Assembly (NCBI GenBank): GCA_964527325.1
Contig: CAZGNU010000054.1
Location: forward strand, 1 to 9,947
Direction of reading: 5' to 3'
DNA from: UBA6164 sp964527325
Lineage (GTDB): Bacteria; Patescibacteriota; Gracilibacteria; BD1-5; UBA6164
DNA length: 9,947 nucleotides
In this document: positions 1-7,929 of the stretch, piece after piece
Numbering within the stretch: the stretch's first letter is position 1
Layout: every line of letters begins with the position of its first letter
Program-made: the position numbers and the translations under genes
Notes under the pieces: model-generated
Database searches by the model: none
What the model was told of the DNA's origin: nothing
The model's input: only the letters and a program-made list of their open reading frames with translations

Positions 1-827
1 CTGTTTGATTCTATATATCTATTATCATCTTTATCACACCTATCTCATTCTCAATCTTTATCCACATCCATTTGTTCTGGATTATACTCATATGGACAAT
101 TATCATTAGCTGCTAATATATTATCATAATCATCATCTTCACATAAATCTCAAACTCCATCGTTATCAGTGTCTTGTTGATCACTATTAGCAATATTTAT
201 ACAGTTATCTGTCAATCATTCTACTCAATCATTATCACTATCCTCACAAATATCTCAGACCCCGTTTTTATTAAAATCTAGTTGATCAGTATTTTGATAT
301 TCCGTACAATTATCACACCTATTTCAAACTCCATCTTTATCACTATCTTCTTGATCACTATTTGCAATTTTTCTACAATTATCTTTATAGTTTATTATTC
401 CGTCAAAGTCATCATCATTTTCTTTTAACTCTTTTTCTTTTTGTTCTGTAATATCTCAAATTCCATTATTGTTTTTATCTATCTGTCTAGGATTATAATA
501 AATAGAATTGTCACATTTGTCTCAAATTCAATCCCTATCTTTATCTTCTTGTTCTGGATTTGCAGCATTTATACAGTTATCTTGTCCATCATATATTCAA
601 TCCTTATCTTTATCAAATTCACAAGCATCTCATACATTGTTTCTATTTATATCTGCCTGATCTGGATTATACTCATAAGGACAGTTGTCATAATATCCCT
701 GTTTTCAATCTCCATCATCATCACTACACATATCTCATCTACCATCTCAGTCTTTATCTGCTTGATCTGGATTATATCTATATTTACAATTGTCTTCCCT
801 ATCAGAAACCCAATCATTGTCATAATC
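1..827 (-). repeat. Tandem thrombospondin type-3-like calcium-binding repeats (protein level)
   Basis: At least eight degenerate units of roughly 30-36 residues are read on the minus strand. Each has a (D)NC(P/I)xxxNPxQ part and a DxDxDGxGDxC part. Examples are DNCPYEYNPDQADINRNNVG, DNCINAANPEQEDKDRDGIG and DNCPYEYNPEQMDVDKDGEG. Two units share the identical DNCPYEYNP core, which suggests unit duplication. Cys occurs in most units, as in the canonical family where Cys pairs brace the calcium-wrapped chain. One unit (about nt 400-480) is degenerate and contains a Lys/Glu-rich stretch. The array continues past the left edge. Confidence 0.85.
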
Positions 828-1619
828 TTTTTCAAAATATACATTATATTTTGGATTGATTTCTGAATTTACTCTTATTGTTTTTGTATCCTTATTTACA
901 CTAAACTCATCATATTTTTTTGCATTTGTATTATATGTTTTATCATCACAATTGTATTTTGAATATATTTCTATATTATCATTATAAAATGATTTTATTA
1001 AAATTGTATTGTATTTTTTTGGAAAATTTAGTTCATATATTTTTATTTTTTCTAAAAAGCTTTCTTCCCCTTTTGCAACAAAACTTATTTTTAGATATTT
1101 GAAACTAAAATCCTCTATATTGTTCTTTTTTATTTTTTCCCAAGTATTTTTATCATTACTTATATAATATTCTGGAATATGATTGTCAGCAGAATAATTA
1201 AATATAAAATTAAAATTATTTTTTTCTAAAGTTTCATCAAAAGCTAATATTATTTCCCCCTGAGTATTTGATTCAATTTCTTTATATGTTTTACTATTAT
1301 AATCAAGTAAATAATCATTTTCTAATCACAGATTATTTGTATAACTATAATTATTTACAAAATCTGAATAAAATTTAAAAGGCAAAATATATCAAAACTG
1401 TGTAATAACTAAATCTGTTACTTTATCTATATTAACTTTATAAGTCATATATTTTTCATTTGCCTGATTATTCCGAACCACATTTTTATCTATTTTGTTA
1501 TAATATTCATAACATTCTGGAGTAAATTTTTCTGGAATTTTGTTTAGTGAATCTGCAGGATTTATTGCATAAGTACTGTTTATTATAAAAAGACTTATTA
1601 TTAGAAGTAGTTTTTTCAT
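1..1619 (-). CDS. Secreted thrombospondin type-3 repeat protein, C-terminus off the window
   Basis: Reading TGA as Gly gives one open frame of more than 539 codons from the ATG at 1617-1619 to the left edge, so the C-terminus is missing. Residues 1-18 form a signal peptide (two Lys, a hydrophobic core, then STYA before the likely cleavage site), so the protein is exported. Residues ~110-205 look beta-rich, with a YYISNDKNTWEKI segment reminiscent of discoidin (F5/8 C-like) domains; this is a weak match. From residue ~264 to the edge run acidic repeats of the thrombospondin type-3 kind, with DNCPYEYNP-type segments followed by DxDxDGxGDxC segments. In that family Asp side chains bind calcium. 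A surface or adhesion role is inferred; in episymbiotic CPR cells such a protein could contact a host. It lies downstream of tyrS on the same strand and has no clear Shine-Dalgarno. TGA commonly encodes the Gly of DGxGD. Confidence 0.88.
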
Positions 1620-1624
1620 GATTG

Positions 1625-1638
1625 TTATTTAGTTATTA
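1625..1638. repeat. Left copy of 14-bp direct repeat (putative target-site duplication)
   Basis: TTATTTAGTTATTA is identical to 1727-1740. The flanking bases differ on both sides, so the repeat is exactly 14 bp. It brackets the GC-rich element at 1639-1726. Confidence 0.75.
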
Positions 1639-1726
1639 AAATACCCCCATCCCCCTTCGGGTACTTCCCCCTACAGGAGGAAGATTTTTATTCCCTCTCC
1701 TTGTAGGGGAGGGTTAGGGAGGGGTT
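1639..1726. mobile_element. GC-rich 88-bp palindromic element (MITE/REP-like)
   Basis: This short block stands out by its runs of C and G in very AT-rich surroundings. It contains two hairpin-forming halves in inverted orientation around a central ATTTTTATT. The left half has CTTCC...GGAAG arms (CTTCCCCCTACAGGAGGAAG). The right half has CCCTCTCC and GGGGAGGG arms separated by TTGTA. The left half resembles the reverse complement of the right half, both containing a CCCCTACA(A)GGAG core. Perfect 14-bp direct repeats flank it. It has no coding capacity, so any mobility would depend on an enzyme encoded elsewhere. It separates tyrS from the secreted-protein gene and has no clear T-tract of an intrinsic terminator, although its folding could still reduce read-through. 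Membership of a named family cannot be assigned from the sequence alone. Confidence 0.65.
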
Positions 1727-1740
1727 TTATTTAGTTATTA
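1727..1740. repeat. Right copy of 14-bp direct repeat, overlapping tyrS stop
   Basis: This is a perfect copy of 1625-1638. On the minus strand it encodes the last residues and TAA stop of tyrS, so the duplicated bases include a complete copy of the gene's end. Confidence 0.75.
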
Positions 1741-3007
1741 TTCTAAAATTCTTCTTCCCCTTCCTAATCAAAAGCACTTGATCATTAATAAAATCACCTG
1801 AAAAATCATGATTAAAATCACTTATTTTTTCTTCATTAATATTAATTGCTCCAGATTGTACTGCTTGTCTTGCTTCACTATTTGATTTAGATAATCAAGA
1901 ATTAACTATTGTTTCAAATAAGTTTTCTGAAGAATATTTAAAACCTCACATAGCATTTTGGAATGTTCTTATTTCATCATCTGATAATTTTTTTAATATT
2001 TCTAATCTATCATTACCTGAGAACATAAAATCTGAAATTTTTAAAGCAAGATCTGCTTCTTTTTTTCAGTGAATAATTTCTATAACTTTATAAGCAAGCA
2101 ATTTTTGTCCCGTTCTATTTTCTGGTGCTTTTTTATGATTAGCTACTATTTCATCTATTTCTTCTGTCTCTATAAGAGTTAGCATTTTCATATATCTTTC
2201 AATATCATCATCATTAGTATTCATGAAATATTGATAGATAAAATATGGACTAGTTTTGTTTTTATCCAAAAACATAGCATTTCATTCTGATTTACCAAAT
2301 TTTTTACCTGTTGCATCAGTTATTAATGGCCAAGTAAGTACATAAGTTTCAGCATCATATTTTTTTCTAATTATTTCACTACCTGTAACTAAATTCCCCC
2401 ATTGATCTTGTCATCAAATTTGTAATTTTAATCAATCTTCATTATATAGTTTTGCAAAATCATATCATTGTAAAAGCATATATGAAAACTCTGTATAACT
2501 AATTGATTGTTTTGGATCTTCTATTCTTTTTTTAACAGTATCTTTGGCTATCATATTATTAATAGTGATATATTTTCATATTTCCCTTAAAAAATCTAAA
2601 TATCACATATCCTTATAAAAAGACTTATTGTTCACAAAATCAAAATCAAATTTTTCTCATGTAAAATCTTTTAAATTTTCACACACCCCTGAAATTTGCT
2701 CACTTATCTTTTTTTGATTATTATCTAAAGCTTCTTCAGTCAAAAAAGTCCTCTCAGCATCTTTCCCTCCAGGATCTCAAATCATCCCAGTAGCTCCTCC
2801 AGTCAAAGCAATATACTTATTTCATCTCCTCATTATATGAATAGCAACCATAAACCCAATAAAATTACCAAGATGCAAAGAGTCAGCAGTCGGATCAAAA
2901 CCACAATAAAAAGACTCCCCTCCATTATCATATAAATCAAATAATTTTTCATTTGAACTTTGGTACAACAATCATCTATCCTCTAATTCCTGTTTTAAAC
3001 TTTTCAT
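1727..3007 (-). CDS. tyrS: Tyrosyl-tRNA synthetase
   Basis: This cytosolic enzyme charges tRNA-Tyr with tyrosine using ATP. The 426-residue frame matches the length of bacterial class Ic TyrRS (about 420). Visible features are the HIGH-type motif HLGN at residues 45-48 after FDPTADSL; the TGGATGMIGDPGGK segment; tyrosine-pocket and dimer elements including YTEFSYMLLQGYDF and QIGGQDQWGN; and the KMSKS equivalent KFGKS at 236-240, the form typical of bacterial TyrRS. A C-terminal S4-like tRNA-binding domain contains LSKSNSEARQAVQSGAININ. TGA codons fall on conserved glycines, including both Gly of IGGQDQW, and would stop translation under the standard code. The ATG at 3005-3007 gives the usual N-terminus (MKSLKQELEDRGL), without a Shine-Dalgarno. 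The stop lies inside the right direct repeat of the adjacent element. Confidence 0.97.
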
Positions 3008-3036
3008 TTTTTTAGTTTTATAAATAATAGTTATTA

Positions 3037-3066
3037 ATAATATATTTATTTGTTGCAGTAAATCAA
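3037..3066 (-). promoter_or_regulatory. Possible tyrS promoter
   Basis: On the minus strand TTGATT (3061-3066) and TATTAT (3037-3042) are separated by 18 bases and lie about 30 bases upstream of the tyrS ATG. The region is so AT-rich that chance matches are likely. The -35 element overlaps the inverted repeat at 3060-3080. Confidence 0.35.
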
Positions 3067-3080
3067 TTAAAATTTGATTT
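3060..3080. promoter_or_regulatory. Inverted repeat between divergent tyrS and regulator gene
   Basis: Seven-base arms AAATCAA and TTGATTT are separated by seven bases. The site lies in the divergent intergenic region between tyrS and the winged-helix regulator gene, about 60 bases before the latter's start. This is a plausible operator position for an autoregulating protein, but no binding can be inferred from sequence alone. Confidence 0.3.
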
Positions 3081-3138
3081 TTTACTCTAATTTATTAAAT
3101 TATAATTAATGTTTAAATTTTTTATACAAACAACTTAA

Positions 3139-3747
3139 ATGAAAGAGTTAGAAATTTCAAAAATATTTTGATCAAAATGTAGGGCCAAGATACTTGAAAA
3201 GTTTTTTCTAGAATATGAATCTGGTAATAACGACTGATTTCATATGAGATTATTATCTAGAGATCTAGACGAACAAATTAATTCCATCAAAAGAGAAGTG
3301 GATAATTTAAATGATCTTTGAATTTTGAAACATAGGACAGAGTTAAAGAAAAAAATATTTTTTGTGAACAAAAAATTTTATCTACTAGATGAATTTATAC
3401 AAATATTTTTAAAAACTTATAACCCAATAAACAAAATTAAAGCTTATTTTAAACCTCAAAAAAATCTAGAACTTGTAATAGTAAATGAAGCAATAAAAAC
3501 CAAACTAACAAAAAACTGAAAAAACATTCTTGATATTTTTCTTATTTGAGAAATAGATAAAGAACATCTATGAGATTTTCTTAGTGATACATTTTACTGA
3601 AGAAAAATAAAATATGCAATTATATCAACAGAAGATTTTTATAATAGATTAGAATTTGGTGATAAATTAATAAAAAATATTTTAACTGAAAGATGAAATA
3701 TTTACTTGAGAGATAACCTGAAAATAAAAGAAAAATTAGAAGCGTAA
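3139..3747 (+). CDS. Winged-helix regulator with nucleotidyltransferase-like C-terminus
   Basis: The 202-residue protein starts with a predicted DNA-binding winged helix at residues ~8-65: FGSKCRAKILEKFFLEY, then HMRLLSRDLDEQINSIKREV as helix-turn-helix, then LNDLGILK before the wing. Residues ~130-190 (LDIFLIGEIDKEHLGDF, GRKIKYAIISTEDFYNR, ILTERGNIYL) resemble the C-terminal part of small nucleotidyltransferase-fold domains found fused to ArsR-like winged helices in CPR and archaeal genomes. I do not see the GSxxxG and DxD active-site residues, so catalysis is unlikely. A transcription-factor role is inferred. It is divergent from tyrS and upstream of the RelA/SpoT-like gene, but a terminator separates the latter. 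Eight of its ten glycines are TGA. The ATG at 3139 gives the full domain; no Shine-Dalgarno is seen. Confidence 0.75.
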
Positions 3748-3769
3748 TTACTTCTAATTTTTTCTTTTA
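3731..3769 (+). terminator. Intrinsic terminator of the regulator gene
   Basis: AAAAATTAGAAG (3731-3742) pairs perfectly with CTTCTAATTTTT (3751-3762) around an eight-base loop, followed by a T-rich tail. The hairpin overlaps the end of the coding region, with the TAA at 3745-3747 in the loop. This makes the downstream large gene a separate transcription unit. Confidence 0.8.
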
Positions 3770-3784
3770 TTTTAATAAAAAAAA

Positions 3785-3793
3785 TGATATAAT
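3785..3793 (+). promoter_or_regulatory. Extended -10 promoter of the large RelA/SpoT-like gene
   Basis: TGATATAAT matches the extended -10 consensus TGnTATAAT exactly and lies 27 bases before the ATG at 3821. No good -35 is present upstream (TTTTAT at the expected place), which is compatible with an extended -10 promoter. The flanking sequence is very AT-rich, so this is tentative. Confidence 0.45.
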
Positions 3794-3820
3794 TATAATA
3801 ATAATTATAAAATAATATTT

Positions 3821-6685
3821 ATGTGAAATGAAATTGAAATAAATGATGAAAATATAGATGTTACTAAAGATTCAAATGCAACAAATTTTAATGTAACAAA
3901 TACACATAACTATTTTTCTTCAAACTTGATGAATATTTTAACAAATCCTGATAATAAAAAATTAACTACTTATCTAGAAAAAGTTATAAAATTACATCTT
4001 TGTAATATTAAACAAATAAATACTTCAACTATTTTGAATAAATATTTTGAAGAAAACTGAAAACTTAATATAGAGAATTTTAATAAAAAAATTAATAAAT
4101 ACCTCCCTATCCATCTTCCTATATTGACTGATTATCTAGAATGATGATTATTTGCACTAAAATATATTTCAAATTTATCTTCTCAAGATTTATTAGAAAA
4201 ACAAAAAAAACTTATTAACGATTTTTTTAAAAAATACATACTGATTCTTTACATATTTTGAGAAAAAATAAATCTTATTGAATTAGAAAAAAATCTAAAA
4301 TTAGAATTAACAGAAATTGAATTTCTTTATGAAAAAGTTTCAGAAAATATAGAAATAATTGAAACAATAGAAAATAAACAAATTAAAAAACTGCAAAAAG
4401 AAAGTAAATTAACAAAAAAAAATAATAGTACTTCAGAAAAAGAAGACAATACTTTTTTAAGTGATCCATTTTGTGCAACTACATATAGAAATGCTTTTAA
4501 AAAAGTAATGTCTGAATGAAAAAACATTACTCCTATTTCAAGATTAAGTGCTGTTTGAGAAGAAATTGAAAAACTATATAAATTAGAATTTAGAGAATTA
4601 TTTACTGTTTTCAAAAAATGGTATGATTCTGAATGAAACTTTTGAGATAATATGTTTTATTTAGAAGATACAATAAAAAAAATACTTTGAAGTATAATTA
4701 TTTTTAAAGATTCAGGCATAACATTTACTGAAAGTTTTTCTTCTAATATTAGACAAAAAAAATTTTTAAAAGATATAAATAAAGAATTAATAGAATGAAA
4801 TATTAATATTTGAAATAGAAATAAAAAAACAACTATAATATTATTAGAATTATTTAAAGAATTTATTGAAATATCTGTAAATAATATAGCTATAGGTGAT
4901 TTTTTAGATTTTGTAAATAAATTAAATGAATTAAAAAGAGAAACAGCTGAATCAAAAATACCAACATCACTAAAATGCATTCATAATATAAATGCAAAAA
5001 ATATAGATTTTGATGATTGGAGTCATATTCATGAATTTCAAAAATATGAATTAATGTTTTCTAATATTATATCAAATAACTGAATTTTAACTTTATCTGA
5101 GCATCTTGAATTAGATAATATAAATCCTGATTTAATTAAACTTTTTACAGAAAGTTATTGAATTGATTATAATATAGTTCTAGCTCAATTTCAAGAAATT
5201 AAATGATTAGCAAAATCGTGAATCACTATAAAAGAATTTGTAGAAAATGATATAAATAACCTAAATCTATTAATAATTTGGTGGAGGTTTTTATTAAAAT
5301 TAAGAAAACTTACAAAAGAATGAAAAAATAAAATTACCAAAAAAGATATAAAAAAAATTGAAGAAAAACCATATTGAATTGTAGAAATAATATCTGAACA
5401 TTTAAAAGAAAAATGAATTTTAGAAAGCAATAAATTAGAATTTAAACCTCATTGAAAATTAAATAATATTTCTGTTCAAACTATTCCTGAACAATTAAAA
5501 AGCATATTTAAATGATTTAAAAGCTGACCCATTGATTTAAAAGAAAGTAAAATAAATACCTGAGAAATTGATGTATTAATAAAAGATATAACTGATTTCT
5601 ATATACCATCACAATTATCTGAAAAAGAAGAATTTACTAATATTGATCTTGAAATTGATTTAATAAATAATTGGTTAAACACATGAATTGATCTATGTTA
5701 TAATCTTGTTAAAAATAAACCTATTACGAATAATGACCAAAAAAAGTATTTAAAGTTATTAGAAAAAAATAAAATTGTTCCTGATAATTTAAAAGATTTA
5801 AACATTGAAAATAAAGATAATATTAAAAATTTAGTTGAAACCTTAAAATATATAAAAGGACAAAGATATAATCTTAAGGATATGATGCAAATAGGTAATA
5901 AAGACAAAAATAAATTAATCACTATACTATGACCTCTATTAAATGAAACTAAAGATAAAATGGCAAAAGATTGCTTCTGACCAGATAAATCTTTTATTAG
6001 AGCATTTACAAAATTAATAAAATTGTATGCTTGAGATTTTACACAATTTTGAGATCTAACAAGATTAAGAGTAGTAGAAGACAATATAAGTAACATGGTA
6101 AATTCTATTGTGGACTTTATTTCTTTTGCTGTTTGAAGCGAAGAAATTACTCACATCTCCATAGTTGATAACATCTGAGAACCTATTAGTGATCCAAGAA
6201 AAAAATCCTGATATAGAGATATAAAATTATTCCTAAATTTAAAAGGTTGAAATGTTGTAGAAGTACAGTTTCAATATAAAGAAATGTTAGAAGTAAAAGA
6301 AAAATGAATAGAGTTAGCTAACTGAAAAAATTCTAAAATATTTGAAAAATTAAAAAAGGAAGAAAAACTATTTACAATAGAAGAAATGAGAGATTTTTTA
6401 ACTTTTGCAATCAAAAAAAATATTGAATTACCAACAATTGATATATTAAATAATCTATTAAGAGATTGAAATGTATATTGACTAATAAATGAACTTGAAA
6501 TTGAAAATGATCAATTAGCTCTAGAAAAGATTAGTACAAATTATACTTATAATATCATAAGACAATTACCTGAAGATTCCAATATAGAAGCTAAAATAGT
6601 TAAACTAGAAAGAATTATCAGTGACTATACTTGGGCCTGAGCTGTATTAAAATATTTAATAAGTAAATGAGTAAAAATAAAGTAA
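3821..6685 (+). CDS. Large protein with C-terminal RelA/SpoT-like synthetase domain
   Basis: A single TGA=Gly frame encodes 954 residues. I counted about 38 TGA glycines against 5 GGN, and the second codon is TGA. Residues 1 to ~690 are mostly Lys/Glu/Asn/Ile-rich predicted helices with no family I recognise. Residues ~690-850 match the (p)ppGpp synthetase fold: GPDKS (720-724, where RelA has GRxKS), DLTRLRVV (from Asp745, the metal-binding Asp position), DPRKKSGYRDIKL (Tyr798, matching the GYxSxH nucleotide-stacking Tyr), and VVEVQFQYKEM (Glu814, matching the E(V/I)Q catalytic Glu). Spacings agree with RelA/Rel: Lys to Asp 22, Asp to Glu 69, Tyr to Glu 16. The Arg of GRxK and the His after GYxS are absent, so activity could be altered or lost. 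There is no HD hydrolase or TGS domain. It could make alarmones, or pyrophosphorylate another target as toxSAS enzymes do; this is inference. No signal peptide is evident. Confidence 0.7.
5978..6370 (+). other. RelA/SpoT-like nucleotidyltransferase domain region
   Basis: This marks the C-terminal domain region of the large protein, from GPDKS at residue 720 to about residue 850. The order GxxKS, DLTRLR, GYRDIKL, EVQFQYKEM is the order of the RelA/SpoT synthetase core. The DxxxxR and EVQ pair is the most diagnostic part. The ATP-contacting Arg of GRxK is replaced by Pro721, and the following substrate-loop His is replaced by Lys802. A helical tail of about 100 residues follows to the C-terminus. 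Confidence 0.65.
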
Positions 6686-6745
6686 AAAATTAAATATAAG
6701 TATTTCAAAAGACTAAAGCCACCTTATTAACAAATTATAATTTTT

Positions 6746-7774
6746 TTACATCTTTACAACACCAATTTTCTCCTCAAAATTATTATATTTGATCTTATAA
6801 TAAGTATTAATTCAAACCATTGCAGCATTATCCATACAGTACAAATTCTTTTTAGGAAAAATAAAATTTAATCAATCTTTAAGAGATAATTTTTGTATTT
6901 CTTCTCTTAATTTTGTGTTTGCACTTACTCATCAAGCTAACATTACAGTCTTAACATTTTTTTGTTTAGCTGCTTCAACCAATTTCCAAGCTAATACTTC
7001 TGTTACAGCATTTTCAAATTCATAAGATATTTCTATTTTGTCTTCCTGACTTAATTTTCAATTTTCTTTTATTCTTTTATCTACTTCTCTTTTTACACTA
7101 CTTTTTAATCCTGAAAAACTAAAATTAAATTCTCTTTTTACTAACCAAACTCTTGGAAATAATTGCTTCTTTTTTGGGTGAACACATGGGTTCACCCCTA
7201 CATATTCTTCGGCTAATTTTGAAATAATAGGTCAACCAGGATATTCTAATCACATCATTTTTGCAGCCTTATCAAAAGCCTCTCAACTAGCATCATCCAT
7301 AGAACTACCTAATTTTTCTATGTCAAACATTCACTTCATAAAATAAATATCATTGTGTCATCATGAAACAGTTAAACAAACAAGCGGAAACTCTATTTCA
7401 CTTTCTTTTCTATCCAAAAAATTAGAAAAAATATGTGCTTCTATATGATTTATAGGAATGATTTTTTTATTTAATACTGTTGAAATAGTTCCAGCAACAG
7501 TAGTTCATGTTAATAATGAAGGCAATAATCAAGGACTTACAGTAACTCAAACATAATCAATTTCCTCAAGTGTAATTTTTGCTTTTTCTAAAACTCTAGT
7601 AAGCACACTAAAAATATTGTTAGCATGCTCTCTTGCTGCAACTTCAGGCACTACTCCCCCAGTTTTATTATGAATGCATATCTGACTATCAGTATCCATA
7701 GCAACCAACTTATCATCCTCAAAAATTGCAATACTAGTATCATCACAAGATGTTTCTAAAGCTAATATTTTCAC
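6746..7774 (-). CDS. tsaD: tRNA t6A37 threonylcarbamoyltransferase TsaD
   Basis: TsaD (Kae1/Gcp) transfers the threonylcarbamoyl group from TC-AMP to A37 of ANN-decoding tRNAs, working with TsaB and TsaE in the cytosol. The 342-residue frame, from GTG at 7772-7774, begins with the family's MKILALETSCDDTSIAI. It has the metal-binding HIEAH (110-114), SGGH (137-140), DDASGEAFDK (160-169), YPGGP (178-182), FSFSGLK (218-224), AGGVSAN (280-286) and DNAAM (315-319). I count 14 of 22 glycines as TGA, among them both Gly of SGGH and AGGVSAN, which fixes UGA as Gly. Residues ~191-203 (YVGVNPCVHPKKK) replace the usual short LAxxG-to-FPR linker and are encoded by a GC-rich palindrome. No Shine-Dalgarno precedes the start. 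It converges with the large gene across 60 bases and is divergent from the dihydroorotase-like gene. Confidence 0.97.
7176..7201. repeat. GC-rich palindromic repeat inside tsaD
   Basis: GGGTGAAC (7176-7183) and GTTCACCC (7190-7197) form perfect 8-bp arms around ACATGG, followed by CTAC. Apart from one mismatched pair the whole 22 bases are palindromic. Its C+G content and its GTAGGGGTGAAC end resemble dispersed palindromic repeats known from cyanobacterial and CPR genomes; that resemblance is from memory, not from a search. It is read in frame on the minus strand as VGVNPCVHP between LAEEY and the conserved FPR...FSFSGLK of TsaD. Confidence 0.7.
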
Positions 7775-7835
7775 AGAAAGTATTAATTAAAAATAAATTT
7801 TTCTAATACTAATAAAAAAAATAAAAAAAGCAAAG

Positions 7836-7863
7836 TTGACTTTTAAAAATATTATTTTATAAT
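7836..7863 (+). promoter_or_regulatory. Promoter of dihydroorotase-like gene
   Basis: TTGACT (7836-7841), a 16-base spacer and a perfect TATAAT (7858-7863) make the most consensus-like promoter on the plus strand of this window. The start of transcription would be near 7870, giving a leader of about 60 bases before the ATG at 7930. Confidence 0.7.
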
Positions 7864-7916
7864 CTATAGATAATAGTAATACTATCAAAAATAAAAACAA
7901 ATATTAAAATAAAACT

Positions 7917-7922
7917 AAGGAG
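7917..7922 (+). promoter_or_regulatory. Shine-Dalgarno AAGGAG of dihydroorotase-like gene
   Basis: AAGGAG ends seven bases before the ATG at 7930 and settles that start. It is the only clear Shine-Dalgarno in the window; the other genes with a visible start lack one. Confidence 0.8.
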
Positions 7923-7929
7923 AAAAATT

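Noticed and set aside
1..827. Regular spacing that might suggest a CRISPR array
   Set aside because: The units are degenerate at DNA level and conserved only as a protein motif within one open frame.
441..866. Open frames on the plus strand with hydrophobic Ile/Phe/Ser-rich translations
   Set aside because: They lie opposite the repeat-protein gene. Their composition is the antisense of Asp/Asn/Lys-rich repeats, and there is no start signal or family match.
1392..1619. Short 75-residue secreted peptide ending at TGA
   Set aside because: The TGA is a glycine codon. The frame continues for more than 450 codons with a coherent domain layout.
1639..1726. GC-rich element as a simple intrinsic terminator of tyrS
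   Set aside because: The hairpins are not followed by a proper T-tract on the minus strand, and the flanking perfect direct repeats point to an insertion.
4327..6096. Minus-strand open frames of 79-132 residues within the large gene
   Set aside because: They are antisense to a long continuous plus-strand frame and are Phe/Ser/Leu-rich, as expected from the complement of Lys/Glu codons. No motif is seen.
3821..6685. UGA read as tryptophan (Mycoplasma-type code)
   Set aside because: In tsaD and tyrS the TGA positions are invariant glycines, and TGG is used separately for Trp in this gene too (residues in WYD, DWS, IWWR).
6732..6748. AAATTATAATTT followed by T's as a terminator between the large gene and tsaD
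   Set aside because: The palindrome has no loop and only A-T pairs, so a stable hairpin is unlikely. It may be chance in an AT-rich gap.
6746..7774. tsaD as a pseudogene with many stop codons
   Set aside because: Every interruption is TGA, and most fall on glycines that are conserved in TsaD. There are no frameshifts and no TAA or TAG until the end.
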